Assembly (NCBI GenBank): GCA_028023455.1 | Contig: JAQFVV010012446.1 | Span: 7,011,501 to 7,075,500 of the forward strand | Source: Epiperipatus broadwayi | Taxonomy: Eukaryota > Onychophora > Udeonychophora > Euonychophora > Peripatidae | DNA length: 64,000 nucleotides | Direction of reading: 5' to 3' | Shown here: in pieces, positions 36,932-49,900 of the stretch | How the letters are laid out: each line of letters begins with the position of its first letter | Position numbering within the stretch: position 1 is the stretch's first letter | The notes under the pieces: generated by a model | Database searches by the model: none | Told to the model about the DNA's origin: nothing | Seen by the model: the letters and a program-made list of their open reading frames with translations, nothing else | Made by a program: the position numbers and the translations under genes

Positions 36932-37860
36932 ATTTTTATTTGTACTCAGACTTTCAAACAACCTTCAACTATCCACGCTATCTCATACTATTGATACACA
37001 TGCTCACATACATGTAGAAAAGATAAACAATCACCAATATACATATTTTATGCTGAACCAGTACTCATCAGTTGGTCCAGATTATCATCTCCCATACATA
37101 TATATATAATCAGTGCTCACTTTATATTAAGATAGCAAATTTTTATACTTTAATGGACAGGCTTCAATCTACTCCAAGCTCCAGAGAACTCTTCAGCCAT
37201 CTGTACCATTGAAAATCTAATGATAGAATGCCCAAATCCCATGCTGATGCCCATATTGTTGTCATACCCATGTTGACCTCAAGTCATTCTGACCCCTCAT
37301 GTATAGGACAGTATCTATTTAAATATATAGAATAGGGATGAGCAGCATGCAGGCTTAATGTATAAGATTACAAGTAAGTTTCAGGTATAAGAATCCCTGT
37401 ATTTCAAATCTTACACATTAAGCCTGCATTCTGCCCATCCAACTTCTGTGTATTTAATTGGATACATGTCCTATACATGAGGGGTCAGAGTGACTTGAGA
37501 TCAACATGGGCATGACAACAATATTGGTGGCATCAGCATGGGATTTGGGCATTTTTCATCAGATTTTCAATAGTATGGATGTTTGAAGAGTTGAAGCTTG
37601 GAGTAGATTGAAGTCTGTCCATTAAAGTATAAAGATTTTCTATCTTAATATAAACTGAGCACTGATTATATATGTGTGGGAGATAATACTGGTTCAGCAC
37701 GAAATACGTATATTGGTGATTTTTTTTTTTATATGTATGTGGTCATGTGTATCAGTAGTATGAGATAGTGTGAATAGTTGAAGGGTGCTTGAAATTCTGA
37801 ATTGAAATCCTCTATATTTACAAAGTAAATTCCAGATATAAGAATGCCTGTATTTTAAAG
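36932..37860. repeat. Family B foldback, about 900 bp palindrome
   Basis: Left arm 36945-37365 and right arm 37395-37830 are long inverted copies (for example GGACAGGCTTCAATCTACTCC left, its complement right). It would form one of the longest hairpins in the window. Confidence 0.8.
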
Positions 37861-37876
37861 GTTATTTGATCTTTTT

Positions 37877-38240
37877 TATATTTAGAAGGTAATCCATTGC
37901 CCTCTTCACTAGCATTGTATTATAATATTAAACAGCGATGTTAAATGCAAGGATACTCTTGCCCCAGCCATAAGATAAGGACTTTGAGAAAATAAGAATG
38001 ACTGGCTTATTTTCAAACCCAAATTATTGGGAAGAAATGGATTAAAGTGATTGATTTATGTTCAGGCTCTCACCCTTAAAAATGGCTCATACAAGTGCAT
38101 TGGGTTTGAAAATGAGACTAGTTATGTTCTCAAAGTCTTTATCTTATGCCTGGGGTGAGAGTATTCTCACACTTAACATTACTGTTTAATATTATAGTAC
38201 AGTACTAATCAGGAGGAATGATTATCTTCTAAATATAATT
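37877..38240. repeat. Family C foldback
   Basis: TTATATTTAGAAGGTAATCC and its complement at 38221-38240 mark the outer ends; inner arms hold ACTCTTGCCCCAGCC and CATAAGATAAGGACTTTGAG, shared with the element at 24312-24830. Confidence 0.75.
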
Positions 38241-38244
38241 ACAA

Positions 38245-38390
38245 TCTGACACTGCTAAATAAAATACATTGGTTATTATATGATCTTTTTATAATTTGTT
38301 ATATATATATAATTTCTCTGACACTGCTAAATAAAATACATTGGTTATTATATGATCTTTTTATAATTTGTTATATATATATAATTTCTC
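38245..38390 (+). repeat. Perfect 72-bp tandem duplication
   Basis: TCTGACACTGCTAAATAAAA begins at 38245 and again at 38317; the 72-base unit is identical in both copies, including an (AT)n run. Confidence 0.95.
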
Positions 38391-38779
38391 AGAATCTAAT
38401 TTTGAACTTCATCCAGGTAATTCAAATGTTGAAAAATAATCGCAGTAAAACACGTATTTCAAAACTTAAAAAATAAATAATTAGTAAGTGAACTGACAAT
38501 GCAAAGAGCAATATTTCATGAGAAATAATAAAAATGAAGAGAGCAGCACATATAGCTTTCAATTATCTTATACTTAAATTAGTATATACACAGATGTTTA
38601 TAACTCTATCTCTGAAGCAACACAGTAAGGCGCTAGCATATCTAAGACCACTAGCTATGATATGAGATGTTACAATTATTTGGTATCTTCATGAATCGTC
38701 TTCATTACTCTCCCCATCATTACAAATCTCTTGAAAACATAAATCATAGCTTCTTTCTCATTCAGAGTTTGAATTCAAA

Positions 38780-39025
38780 TGTTCCAGTAGCAGTTTTGCC
38801 CCATTTAAAGCAAAATTTAATTATATCACATGTTGTTCCATCGTGGGTATTGACATACGAAATACACTGTTATATTCATGTTATTACTTGTGATCCAGAC
38901 ATGCTAACAGCTTAAAATTGTTTGTAATGGTTAAACTATGTTGCTACGCAATATGTGCATTGATTCAGAAATGGTATTGCAGGCAGCTTGGAGAGGGAAC
39001 TAATCACTTTTTCGCTGGAACATAT
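38780..39025. mobile_element. Mariner-like half element
   Basis: GTTATTACTTGTGATCCAGACATGCTAACAG, TTAAACTATGTTGCTACGCA and GGTATTGCAGGCAGCTTGGAG match the right arm of the element at 19603-20075. Confidence 0.5.
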
Positions 39026-39384
39026 ATTAAACATCCTCTAACTTTTTAAATACTCTTTACATACAAAAAAAAAAATCAAAGAAGTAAACTTTGTAACATT
39101 TAACAATACGAACACATGAAAATGCTTTTAATCAGACCAAACAACATTTCAAAACTTTTATGGGTTGTTTTAGTGCTGGAATTGATAAATGACTGAAATG
39201 AAAGTGCAAATCAGACAGTAATGGAAAAAAATTGCATTTAAAAATGAGATAAGGAGAATATGACAACTGTGGACCGCTATAATGATAAACTGGTTTAAGA
39301 GATTTTTTCTTTAAAATATTGTAACAGGTTTTTCTCTTCTTTTCACTTTTACAATTTCCCTCTAGTTTGATCATTTTCAATCAT

Positions 39385-39690
39385 CAAGCCACTGCAAAGA
39401 CCTTTAAGTTCAGTATTACTTTTGTGAATCCTAGTGTCTCTTTATAAATTCATTCACTTCAATTATCTCATCCATCCATTTTATATGTGTTTTTGTTATT
39501 TGTAGGTCCCAAACCAGTTTAGAATTCCACTTATCCATCTAATTAACAATGTGTCTATCTCCATTTCAGCCTCTTAATTCTCTTAATGAAATATTATTTG
39601 TGTGTTTTATTTTTGATCATTTTTTTGTTTAATACCATAATATGATTCTAACATCAGTAACATTAATGTTGGACATTAGCCAAATACGAG
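39385..39690 (-). mobile_element. Very degraded RTE-like 3' fragment
   Basis: Minus-strand translation shows scattered matches to the RTE C-terminus (K-LKW-like, then KWMDEI, ending near LQWLD), with many stops. Its divergence shows the RTE lineage has been present for a long time. Boundaries are approximate. Confidence 0.5.
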
Positions 39691-40984
39691 AACTAAGATA
39701 ACCCAAAGAAACTGATTTAGTTGAAATACGATGTAGGGCAATTTTAATTTTTTGTATCTCTTGCATTGGTTGTTTACGAAATAAATATATTTGCATACCG
39801 ATATACTTCGTATTTATTTTTATGATTTGAGTTTAAATGCTTTTAAAGTACTGTACCTTTAACACTTTCTTCCATCATAAATTTTTGAAACATGAATAAA
39901 GGCATCTGAAAAAGATCCCCTTTCCTAAGAAGCTCATTTTATAATACTTGGCCAAAGTTATCTATTATCTACTCTTTATTTCTTCAATATTTATCAATAG
40001 TACCTATATTATTTTGCTTTGATTTACAGATAACAAATTTTGGAATAATAACTTAGGCACCAACCCCTTCAGATATCTTTATTCATATGTTTCTAGAATG
40101 TATGGCAAAAGGAAAGTGTAAATATGTGCTAAAAAGATATTATCTTCAAAAAAAGAGAGATGATGGGTAATTATTTCATGTACATATAACTAATATATGT
40201 ATATATTAATCTAATAATTAATAATATAGTACAATTTATCCATTGTGACCATCTATAGTTTTAAAACAATTATCAATGGGTGAGAATGTGTGTGTGTCAA
40301 TTCTAGTGCATGTGAGAAGTTTCTTCCATAATATTATTGATATATTAATCTTTAACTTAGATTTAAAGCTCATACCTGTGCTAGGGATAATCTCTAGTTT
40401 AATTAATAAATGATTAGTAATAACCGTTAATGTAATTAATTGAAGTAATTTGTGTCAAAATTGTGATTTCAGACAGTTTTATCCCTGTAAGTCAAAATAT
40501 AATAATTTAAAAATTTACTCAGAATGTAAATTGTAAGTTTGTGTATTTTTATTATATTCATATTTGATACTACAAAAAAAAAATGACTTGTTTTGTTACA
40601 AATTTTAGTTTTTAAGTAGGTAGTGAAATGATATAATTGTACTTAAATGAAAAGTTATCTTTTTTTTTTTTTTTTTTGATTAGATATTAAAAACATTAAT
40701 GTTTTATCTAATTTTATCTTTTCTAATCCATCTTGATAAATGTTGTTTTACTTGAAACTTCTATCAAAAAGGAAATAGAATTTGTACTCTCACCTTGACT
40801 TAATTATTGGTTTTTGTTTTCATTTTATATATATAAAACCAAGGCATATAAAATAATTTTAAAAGTTTTAATGGCAGATACTTTGATATTGTGAATTTTT
40901 TTTTTCTTCAAATGTATTGCATTTAAGTAATTAATGTTTAATAAATGGTTTTAAAATTACAAATGTTACATATAATTAATAATG
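39691..40984. other. No gene seen
   Basis: AT-rich; homopolymer T run near 40661-40677. Confidence 0.55.
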
Positions 40985-41395
40985 TTTTGCTGGAAAGATG
41001 ATTGGTAATATTCTCTTTTCAAAACGCTTGTGTCTGCATCACTGTTTACAATATGAAATGTGACAATACGTTTTGGGCTTCTTCGACAATGGAGTAACAT
41101 GCTAGAATTAACTTATTGTTTAAATTGAGAAAAACTGCTAATCAAATGTTTGAAATGATTCAAAACTGTGTGTGGCACTGAAGTTACAAGTAGCAATAAT
41201 GTTTTCAAGTGGTTAACGAAATTCCATGATAGTAGTGTTGAAGATAATTTATGAAAATAAACTTACTGTCACACTTAAAAGTTTTTGTAGTGAGGTACTT
41301 AAATACGTCACTCCTCCAGCGTACATGCATCTTTCAGAAATGGTATCACCAATAGTTTGAAGAGAAAACTGATCTTTTTATTGGGGCACACCATG
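40985..41395. mobile_element. Mariner-like non-autonomous element
   Basis: Starts with GGAAAGATGATTGGTAATATTC, contains AAGTTACAAGTAGCAATAATGTTTTCAAGTGG (the transposase NVF-W trace) and ends AGAAAACTGATCTTTTTATTGGGG. Ends are imperfectly inverted. No coding frame remains. Confidence 0.45.
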
Positions 41396-41822
41396 TATGT
41401 ATTATTGCCACCCTGAAGAGAAACCAGTTTGTGATTCACTAAAATTTAAATTTGAACTAATTCCAATAAGGCATTATTATACAGATTGCAATCTTACAAT
41501 TTTTATTTAACAAGGAAATGCCTTATATCAACTGGCTTTTTACAAAAAAAAATACAAAATTACAAAGATAATAGAAATTTTACTGCGGATTACTAATTTT
41601 GAATAATGTGTTCCTATTAGATCTTTTTTGACTTAGATTTCAATTAAAAGATGGTTTTTCTCATTTGCAATTTTTTTACTACAGCGGCTCATTTAATCTT
41701 TTCATTATTTTTTTTTTTTTTTAAATAAATAAATTATTTGATTTAAAAATAATAATTTAAGATTTTATGATTATTTAATGTTTTTTGTGCTGATGTTTTT
41801 TTAAGGATTATTTATACTATTT

Positions 41823-41914
41823 TGTGTGTGTGTCAAATGCGTTGACCGGGAAGCGAACCCGGGCCAGCTGCTTACAAAGGAGCTATGCTAACCACTAGGC
41901 CACCATTGCTTGAC
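41823..41914 (-). mobile_element. tRNA-like SINE with TSD
   Basis: On the minus strand: TGTCAAGCAATGGTGGCCTAGTGGTTAGC (A box) and GGGTTCGCTTCC (B box, 41849-41860). Flanking TATTTATACTATT repeats (about 41809-41821 and 41916-41928). The body is close to an intact tRNA-like unit without a long unrelated tail. Confidence 0.85.
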
Positions 41915-42329
41915 ATATTTATACTATTACGACCATAATTGCAGTATTTCATAAAGGACTATTTTTTGAAACGTTAGGCCCTGATTTATGTATGAATATG
42001 CAAAAAAATCATTTAAAAAATTAACTGATAATTATTTTTCTGCCGTAGATTCTCACATTAACATACCTAGTTGTCGTTTATAACGTAATTCTATGTTTAA
42101 TTTACTACGTTGGAATTAAATTATATTTTTGAAAGCAAACTGATTTATTTCTTTATTTAGCATAAGGATGTGTTTTTTTAGAGAGCGTATTAAAATATCA
42201 TAATGGAACATGTTATGTATTCAACCATAACAAAAATTATAAGTTTTAAAGAAAAACATCAAAATAAAGATTACAATATTTTTATTTACATACATAACAC
42301 GTTATATACAATTGTGCCTTCAGTAATTC

Positions 42330-42900
42330 CGAAGACTACTGCCCACCCAACAGTTATTCCCGCACATATATCTTCCTAAAGTTTTGCATTTATTACTGTG
42401 ATCAAATCAGTTTTTGTAATGGAGGACTATTTCCTGCTAAATGGTAATACTACCACAGTTAAATACTAATCACTGGCTTCACTATTCTTCGACATGAGTA
42501 AATAAACTAAAAATGGTTTATACTCACAGTCTAACTCAGCATAGTTCTCATGAGGCCTTATTCCCTGTCCAACTGTTGGCAACTACAGAGGCTCGATCTC
42601 TGGAATGACATCCCTCATAGTAGAAAAGTTGCTGCAATTTTTCCAACAGCTTTTTCTCTGGGTCCTTACTCCTGACGTCCTATGTTGCAACAGCACCATC
42701 GCGTAAAGAATAAGAAAAAGCTTCTGTTCTTTTCAGCACACACTATTTATACTTTTTGCTGTTTAATATCCCATATTAATTATTATAAAAGGGAATGGCT
42801 ATTTACATTAAGCTATACACCCCCCAGCAGTGTGTCATTTCTCAAATTATCATCAAGCGTTTAACTGCATGCGTGCACATTCCTTTCCTCTGCAATTAGA
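42330..42900 (-). promoter_or_regulatory. Possible solo LTR or promoter island, minus strand
   Basis: GC-richer than the surroundings. On the minus strand there is GTATAAATAGTGTGTGC (TATA box at 42743-42751), followed downstream by unique sequence and an AATAAA-containing end near 42280-42300. TATA box plus poly-A signal within about 450 bp is the LTR pattern, but I could not define the TG...CA ends or a TSD. Confidence 0.4.
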
Positions 42901-43116
42901 CCTTCAAATATTTATTCTTTTGTTTGATTAATTTTAAAATGGTTTAATGTTCTAATCTAAACAATAATAATCTTTTCTATATTTAAATCCATTAGGCCTT
43001 TCCTGCATTTTCATTCACATTTCTTTTATTTTACAGCAATCTTTTTTCATTGCTTTTAATTCACAATATCTTTCTATTTACGTTTCTAATCTTTTCTCTT
43101 TTTTCTGAAGTCATAA

Positions 43117-43712
43117 ATCTAAAAAGATCAAAATTCAGATGGCTTTATTTTTGAATCTGGAAACAATGTCATTTTTTGGAATTTTAAACTTTAAAAATAA
43201 TAGATGAAAGCATTTCAAATCGATATGAATGCAAGACGTCTTTAAAAAATTACTGGCATTCTATCACTTTTAGACTTAAACAGATGATGTGATGTTACTA
43301 AAGCCATGTTTTTTCTCCAAAATATAACAGAACATATAGAGATCCCAACCAGAAGGTAGAGGCTTTATTCAGTCCAATTCTTCCACTGTAACTTAAATTC
43401 AATAATTTTAATTACATTTGTCTTTGACCGTGTCTGTACAGATCAATGACTGTTAAATCTCATTTATGGAACAAATGAGCGCAACAACGGTATGTTGTCA
43501 TATAAAACTGTTGATGATATTCCAATTTCATCTAAAAAGATCAAAATTCAGATGGCTTTATTTTTGAATCTGGAAACAATGTCATTTTTTGGAATTTTAA
43601 ACTTTAAAAATAATAGAAGATGAAAGCATTTCAAATCGATATGAATGCAAGATGTCTTTAAAAAAATTACTGGCATTCTATCACTTTTAGACTTAAACAG
43701 ATGATGTGATGT
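43117..43712 (+). repeat. Spaced direct repeat, about 180 bp units
   Basis: The segment 43117-43295 recurs at 43530-43712 almost unchanged (ATCTAAAAAGATCAAAATTC through CAGATGATGTGATGT), about 413 bp apart. The second copy abuts the end of the LINE relic at 43713. Confidence 0.9.
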
Positions 43713-44590
43713 ATTGTGGCTTCTCCTTAAACGAAGTCAAGAATATCTCAGCCATTATGCCCAGATAAACCTGTTAGCAACTTTATTTTCCATTCCTCAC
43801 TCTAAATTTTCCCATATTCTGCTTCATCCCATTTCCGCAATATAATCGTTGTCAACTCTATAGCCTTTATATCTAAATCCCTCTTATCTTTTCACAAACC
43901 CAGCATAAAAACCAATAATTCCCTTTCTGTATAATCACTTTTTTCATATTTATTCTTCCATAACTTCATTATATGTACCCTTTCTGTTTTCAAGCATTTA
44001 CATTCAATTAACAAATGCCTAATATTTTCTATTCCTTCTTTACATAATTTACAAAATAAATCACCCATATTTTTCCATTTACATGTATATTCTCTTGTAG
44101 CTAAGGATCCCGTTCAAGCCTTAAACAGTAAACTACTTTCCTTACTATTATCATATATTAACTCACACCTAATATTCTGTTTATTTCTGTATGTATTTAA
44201 ACTCTTTTTACTCCATACTATTTCTCCATCTCTTTAACTCCCTATTCTTTATTAATAAATCTATTCTTTTATCTCATTTCTTACTACTATAACACTCAGC
44301 AATCCTCTTAACACAATCATTTCATCTTTTGTACAAATATACTGATATAAATTCTTTATCCAAATCTTTTGCATATCGCATTACCTTTCTTACCCATCTT
44401 GTTATCTGCCCTTTACTCATAACCCAATTAAATACTATTTTGGCTATTCTTTTATTATTCATAAACTGCAATCTACCAAACATTTTCATTTTACTTTTTG
44501 CATCTCTCATATGAAAACTTGACCATCCCATTTCTCCTTGAATTGCCTCCTTTGCTGTCCATACATCTGCATCCAGTGCATGTCTTCCTA
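43713..44590 (-). pseudogene. LINE C-terminal region with CCHC-like finger
   Basis: The minus strand reads ALDADVWTAKEAIQGEMG, then KMKMFGRLQFMNNKRIAK, then CKLCKEG...HLLIEC (about 43999-44055), a C-x2-C-x6-8-H-x4-C arrangement found near the C-terminus of several LINEs. About four stops interrupt it down to 43713. Its 5' side is cut by the family A element at 44590. No reverse transcriptase catalytic part is present. Confidence 0.6.
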
Positions 44591-44880
44591 CTTCCCTACA
44601 ACTCTCCATACAGTAGCGCCACTCAGTGCAAGCCAGAGTGATCAATGGATGCAAGAAGGTTTATGTATAAAATTGTCATCTAGTACCTACTGATCCAATA
44701 TCCCCAGACTAATTTCTGGGCACTAGATGGGAATTTTATACACAAACCTTCTTGCATCCATTAATTATTCTGGCTTGCACTGAATGACACTACTGTATGG
44801 AGAATTTTGCCCCTGTTTAAACAGCTTGGGTTAGTATAAAGAATGGTGAACATGTGGTGTTTAGTGATTTAATACTTTTA
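44590..44880. mobile_element. Family A foldback lacking the ribozyme
   Basis: ACTCTCCATACAGTAGCGCC at the left and its complement at the right bound an inverted repeat of about 100 bp per arm; the centre has TTCTGGGCACTAG where the hammerhead would be. It ends with the family tail. It interrupts a LINE relic at its left side. Confidence 0.6.
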
Positions 44881-45299
44881 AACTTTTCAAAACTAAGTCC
44901 TTATTTTTCACATATGAGAAAATTGAAGCCAATTGCAGATGTTTCATCTCCATTTAATAAAAATGGCAAACCAAATTCTCAATCTTCCAGATTAAGAAAC
45001 TTTTGACCATATTTGGAAAAATTTACTATAAGGTTTAACTCAAAAGTTGTAAACATTTATTTAATGGGTATTTGATGACTTAAATAATATAAAAAGAAAA
45101 GGTTTTATATTTTATTATTAAAGTAAAATTTTTCAGATAATATGTTTGCGTTTTAAATAATAAAAAATATTTGTGATTAAAGAAGTGGATAAGCTTAGAG
45201 ATTAATTAAGCTGATTATAATTAAAAGATTTGTTCCATGTTTCAGAAATAGTATTATAAATTATTTTATTGTTAATCTGAATCTAGAAATTTCCATGAT

Positions 45300-45910
45300 A
45301 GGGAAGGTAATTAAAAGATTATAGTGTTGCTACCTGAGAATGATCAGAAACATGATAAAAGAACAACTGAAGAAGGAATATATATGCATTGTGGGAGTTG
45401 CTTCATGTTGTGATTCAAGGACAACTGCAAAGCTGAAGTTCAAGAGTACAAGAGGGCAATGGAATACCCATTGAATTTCCACTTCTAAAGATTGCACAGT
45501 AGACCTAGGGACCTTTGCAAGCCACATTGGCCATACTATTATTTTATAAGTCTGTGTGTATGTGTTATTTTAATATTACTTTATATATGATCTTGTGGGC
45601 AAATAAACATTAGTTAATCAAATTCTTTATAAAATAATTACTCCTGCTTGTCTGTTCACCTTTACTACAATTGCAGTCCTTGTGGTGGCAGTACGTTGTA
45701 GGAATCAAAGTGTACGACTTCTTATTTTGAAAAATGAAGAAAGTTATGTGCATATGTAGGTTTGCATCTGCATTTCCTTGAGATTGGAATAATTTGTTGA
45801 TTCCCTTTTTCTGAAAGATTTACCTCCGTGGATGATCTGGATTTAGATATAGGTTGAGCAGTAACATTTGAAGTGTGACACCTATTGCTGTAATGTGTTG
45901 CACTCATTTT
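45300..45910. other. GC-richer unassigned stretch
   Basis: Composition is less AT-rich than the flanks and two minus-strand frames (45330-45527, 45722-45907) are open, but neither resembles a protein I know. AATAAA occurs on + near 45602. It may be a decayed LTR or repeat. Confidence 0.25.
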
Positions 45911-46820
45911 TTATAAATAGTCAAGTGTTCTCACAGAATTATGTTATCTTATTGCCCAATTACTTAAGGTACATAGTTTGTATGATTTACCAGTGTTTAG
46001 GTTTTGTTATTAATCTTAATCTTCAAGTTATGGGCATAATATAATCCTTAAAATTTCTATCTTAAAAAAAAAATTGTCAATTATTAATCAGTATTTTTTT
46101 TTTCTATCTAAACTTATGTGAGTGGAAATGGTGTAATGGTATTATTATATCTTGCTTCATGATCTATGGTTTTAATCATTATCTATCTTATCAGTATCCC
46201 AAACTATATCTAGTTAATACTTCTCATGTGTTCAAAAATCATTATACAACAAAAGTTTGGATATGAAATGTCTTAAATATCAATTAGATTTAGAATTTGG
46301 TTTTATGACACCATTGAAATCTGCAGCATTTTTTCCATATAGTTGAATTATTTTTAAGCTAATGCTATTCAAATTTGCATATGTTTGTTCACCTGTGCAA
46401 CAAAGTGGTTTCTTCTTTATAACCTGAAGGTGAATGCACTTATGGTAAAATTCACAATAATGACTCTGGTGAACTTCAACGAAAGTGTATTCAGCTTTTT
46501 GTTTTGATTATATAAAAAAAAAAAGGAAAACACTTTGTTACACAGATGAACAAAAATATGCAAATGAAGGGGGGAAATCAATATTATAAGCTAATGATCG
46601 ATGATCATGTGGGTATTCTTATACATATTTCACTTTATTAAATGAGAAACTTTCATTCAGCGTATTTATAATTTGACACAGTTTATTATTAGAAATTTTG
46701 TCTTACGATAGTCTTATGTTCATCAAAAAAAAAAAAAATGTACAATAAAAGTAACAACAATATTATTAAGCATTATTTTATTTAAGAATAAATTTTAATT
46801 ATAATCCTTTTGTTCTTTAG
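45911..46820. other. Upstream of first recognised SLC25A42-like exon; no exon seen
   Basis: AT-rich intron-like sequence. At 46380-46560 there is an imperfect inverted repeat (CATATGTTTGTTCACCTGTGC against GCAAATGAAG). No candidate N-terminal exon was found. Confidence 0.5.
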
Positions 46821-46929
46821 CTTACTAACAGTCAGAAGATAATGACCTCATTAGCGGCAGGTGCAATGGCAGGAGCTTTTGCTAAAACATTAATTGCACC
46901 TTTAGATAGGACAAAAATCAACTTTCAAA
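46821..46929 (+). CDS. SLC25A42: SLC25A42-like exon a (first carrier signature)
   Basis: The acceptor is a pyrimidine-rich tract ending TTCTTTAG and the donor is GTAAGA. The exon reads 36 codons plus one base and encodes the first transmembrane helix ([21 protein letters not shown]) followed by TKINFQ. The preceding exon must end in phase 0. It was not located upstream; in vertebrates the corresponding upstream exon carries the short N-terminal tail, which is poorly conserved. Confidence 0.92.
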
Positions 46930-49900
46930 GTAAGAAAATATCTTCAAATTATAATCTTTTTATAGTTTTGAAAAATGTTTGAAATGATATATTTTAATGG
47001 TAACTATAGTAATTTTGCTGCAAATTGTAAATTATTTATCCTCATCTTTAATGTATCTAAATTTGTACGAAAAGTCAAAATTCAAGAAATAATTATAAAA
47101 AAAAAAAATTTTGATCATGAATATACTTATTAAAATAGACCAATTTTACTGCAATTTAATAATATTAAAATGGTTTCAGCATCAGATTGTTGCTGCATAA
47201 ATATAGAGGATTTGAACCCAGACTTTCTAGCTCCTTTTAGCTATTCACTTCGTCTTGTATCTTTTTCACATGTATTGTAGTCATATCTATCAGTTATATA
47301 AGACAGAATGGATAGCTGAAGGAAACAAGAAAGTCTGGGTTCAAATCCTCTCTAATTACATCTAAAGTTCAGTATATACATTATACTGGTGCTCAAATAT
47401 AATTTTGTTTAGTTTTTTGTTTGTTTTTTTTTCATAAATATAATATGATGTACTCTTTATTATTCTAATTTCAATGATAAAACAGTCAAGTGGAAATGAC
47501 AAGCACATAAAGAGAAAACAGGAATAGAAATATAGTGAGTACTCTAATATTGTTGATCTGAAAAGAGTCCTGTAAGGCTAAAGATCATCATCATATAGTA
47601 TTAATAATATCAATGTTTGTATAATTATTTTAATAGAAAGTAAACAGTGTAGCGTAAAACTTTTAATCTGTATGATTATCCCATCAACAACAGAACTGTA
47701 ACTTGTTAACTTTTTCAGTGAACTTTTTCAACTTAAGTAAACTATTTAGAAATATCCGAATACTTCCGGGTTTTTTTTTTCCTTTCCTATTCTAATATTA
47801 CATTCGTGATCATTCCTTGTATAATCAATTTAAAATTGTTTTCTATTATTATTGTTGTTGTAGTAGTAATTAAAATTGTGATGAGAAATGTTAATAAATT
47901 ACAAAATATATTTATGCCACCTATGGTAAATTTAATTTGATGAAATTATTCAAAGTAATTTTTGAGTACTTATTCTAACTTTTCTGAATTTATTGTTTTC
48001 GCCAATATCACATGCATCTCTAGCTCAATAACTAATATTGAATTTGCATTGTCAATTTATGTACAATTAATGGAATAAACCATTCTTTCTTCAGGCTTTG
48101 GATAAATCGAATTATGTTGACGAAAAATCAAGAATAGAATGGATCCATTCTATTCATGCTCTGACAGAGAGTTATTTATTCATAATCCAAGGGAAACTCC
48201 ATGAATTACATATACATTAAACTTCACTAATTGAATGTTTACAATTATTAACATCAATTTGACTTTTAAAACAAGGTTATATAAAAGTATGAGATTTATT
48301 CCCCATCCTTGTATAATCAATTAATTTAATAATGCTATGTTTTCATCCAGCTGGTATATTGAGTTTGTTTGATATTTCCATTCACTGTTGGCAAGAGTAA
48401 ACTTATAAATATCAAATAAAAAATACGTAGTTCCATTCGAATCCATTCTGTTCTTGACTCTTTGTCAAAAGAGCTTCATAGCCTATAGATTATTCAATTC
48501 TAATCATTATAATTTGCCATAATCATAATGTATGGCATTGTTTCTCATTCGTTCCCACTTTTGAAATCAAAAGAAGACATTATAATTGTAAAATAGTGCA
48601 AAATTAAACATTTATCTGGTTATTCAGTTCACTTTGTACATCAGCCAATGCTGGCACGAGTAAACTTATAAATATCAAAAGATTAAAAAAGTAGGTGGAT
48701 CCTTTAAAATCCAATCTGTTCTTGACCCTTTCATAGCCTGGGAGTAGAGTGGTTTATTCCGTTAATTATTTTATAGTTAGTAATAGATTATTCAAATACA
48801 GTTCTGATATGTCGTGGATGATATATATGATATTGAACATCGGGACCCATTCATTCCCGCTTTTGAAATCAAAGGATGACAATATGATTATAAAATAGCA
48901 TAAAATTAAATATTTTTCTATTAGTTAAGTAAGAAATTAATTATATTATTAGTTTAATATAAATAAATAAATACTATTTCAGAAAACTTCATTTACAATA
49001 ATAAAGAATATTAAGCAGTAGCATTACTTTCTACTTACCATCTAATTGTTGTTTAAGTTGACATTTATTCATGGAAGTTGTATTAATAGTATTTCTGCAA
49101 AATGGCCTATTCTATTTATTCAGGCAGCTTCTAATAGATTGCTACATCCACTTTATTACTGATTGCTTTCTTTTTTTATTCCCCATAATCCATTTCTTTA
49201 ATGAATTAGATTTTCTTATGATAGAACAATTTCAATGTCAGCACATATAAATTCTTTATCAGCCTTTTTTTACTAACTATAGTTCTTGCTTCAATGCCCA
49301 ATGTTTATCTTGATAGATTCTCGAAAAAATTGCCCACAGCTTTTAACAATTCTAGTAAAAATACTTTACTACACCTAAATATATTTTTGATCTTTGTTTC
49401 AACACCAACCAGCTATAATAAATCTCTTGACTATTAGATTTTTTTGTTGTCAGGAAGTAAAATAACTAGATCTATTTTAAACCACTAAAATATCACATGA
49501 TCACCATTCTTTATGAGCTTGAATTGAAAACATTATTATGATTTCATTTTGGAATTAAAGATTTATAGTTAGCTAATAAGGTAAAAGGTAGCTGTTGGGG
49601 GATTGCATTAGATCCTAAGATCTATTTGCAGTGCTCTAAAGATCCAAGGCTCTTCACTAATGAAAGCCAAAAGCTAGAAATTAGTCTGGGGATATTGGAT
49701 GACTGGCACTAGATAAGGGATTTTATGCGCAAACCTTCCTGCATCCTTTGATTAATCTGGCTTGCTCTGAATGGCGCTACTGTATGGAGAATTTTGCCTC
49801 TGTGTAAACAGCTTGTGTAAGCATAAAGAATGATGATCATGTGATATTTAGTGGTTTAATACCAATCCTCCCCCAATAGTATTATGGTGACTGTGATTAT

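Noticed and set aside
44322-44654. A 110-codon gene
   Set aside because: Its start lies in a family A terminal repeat and the rest is a LINE C-terminal relic with downstream stops.
48365-48930. CRISPR-like repeats
   Set aside because: Only two to three long, diverged units without regular spacers; eukaryotic context.
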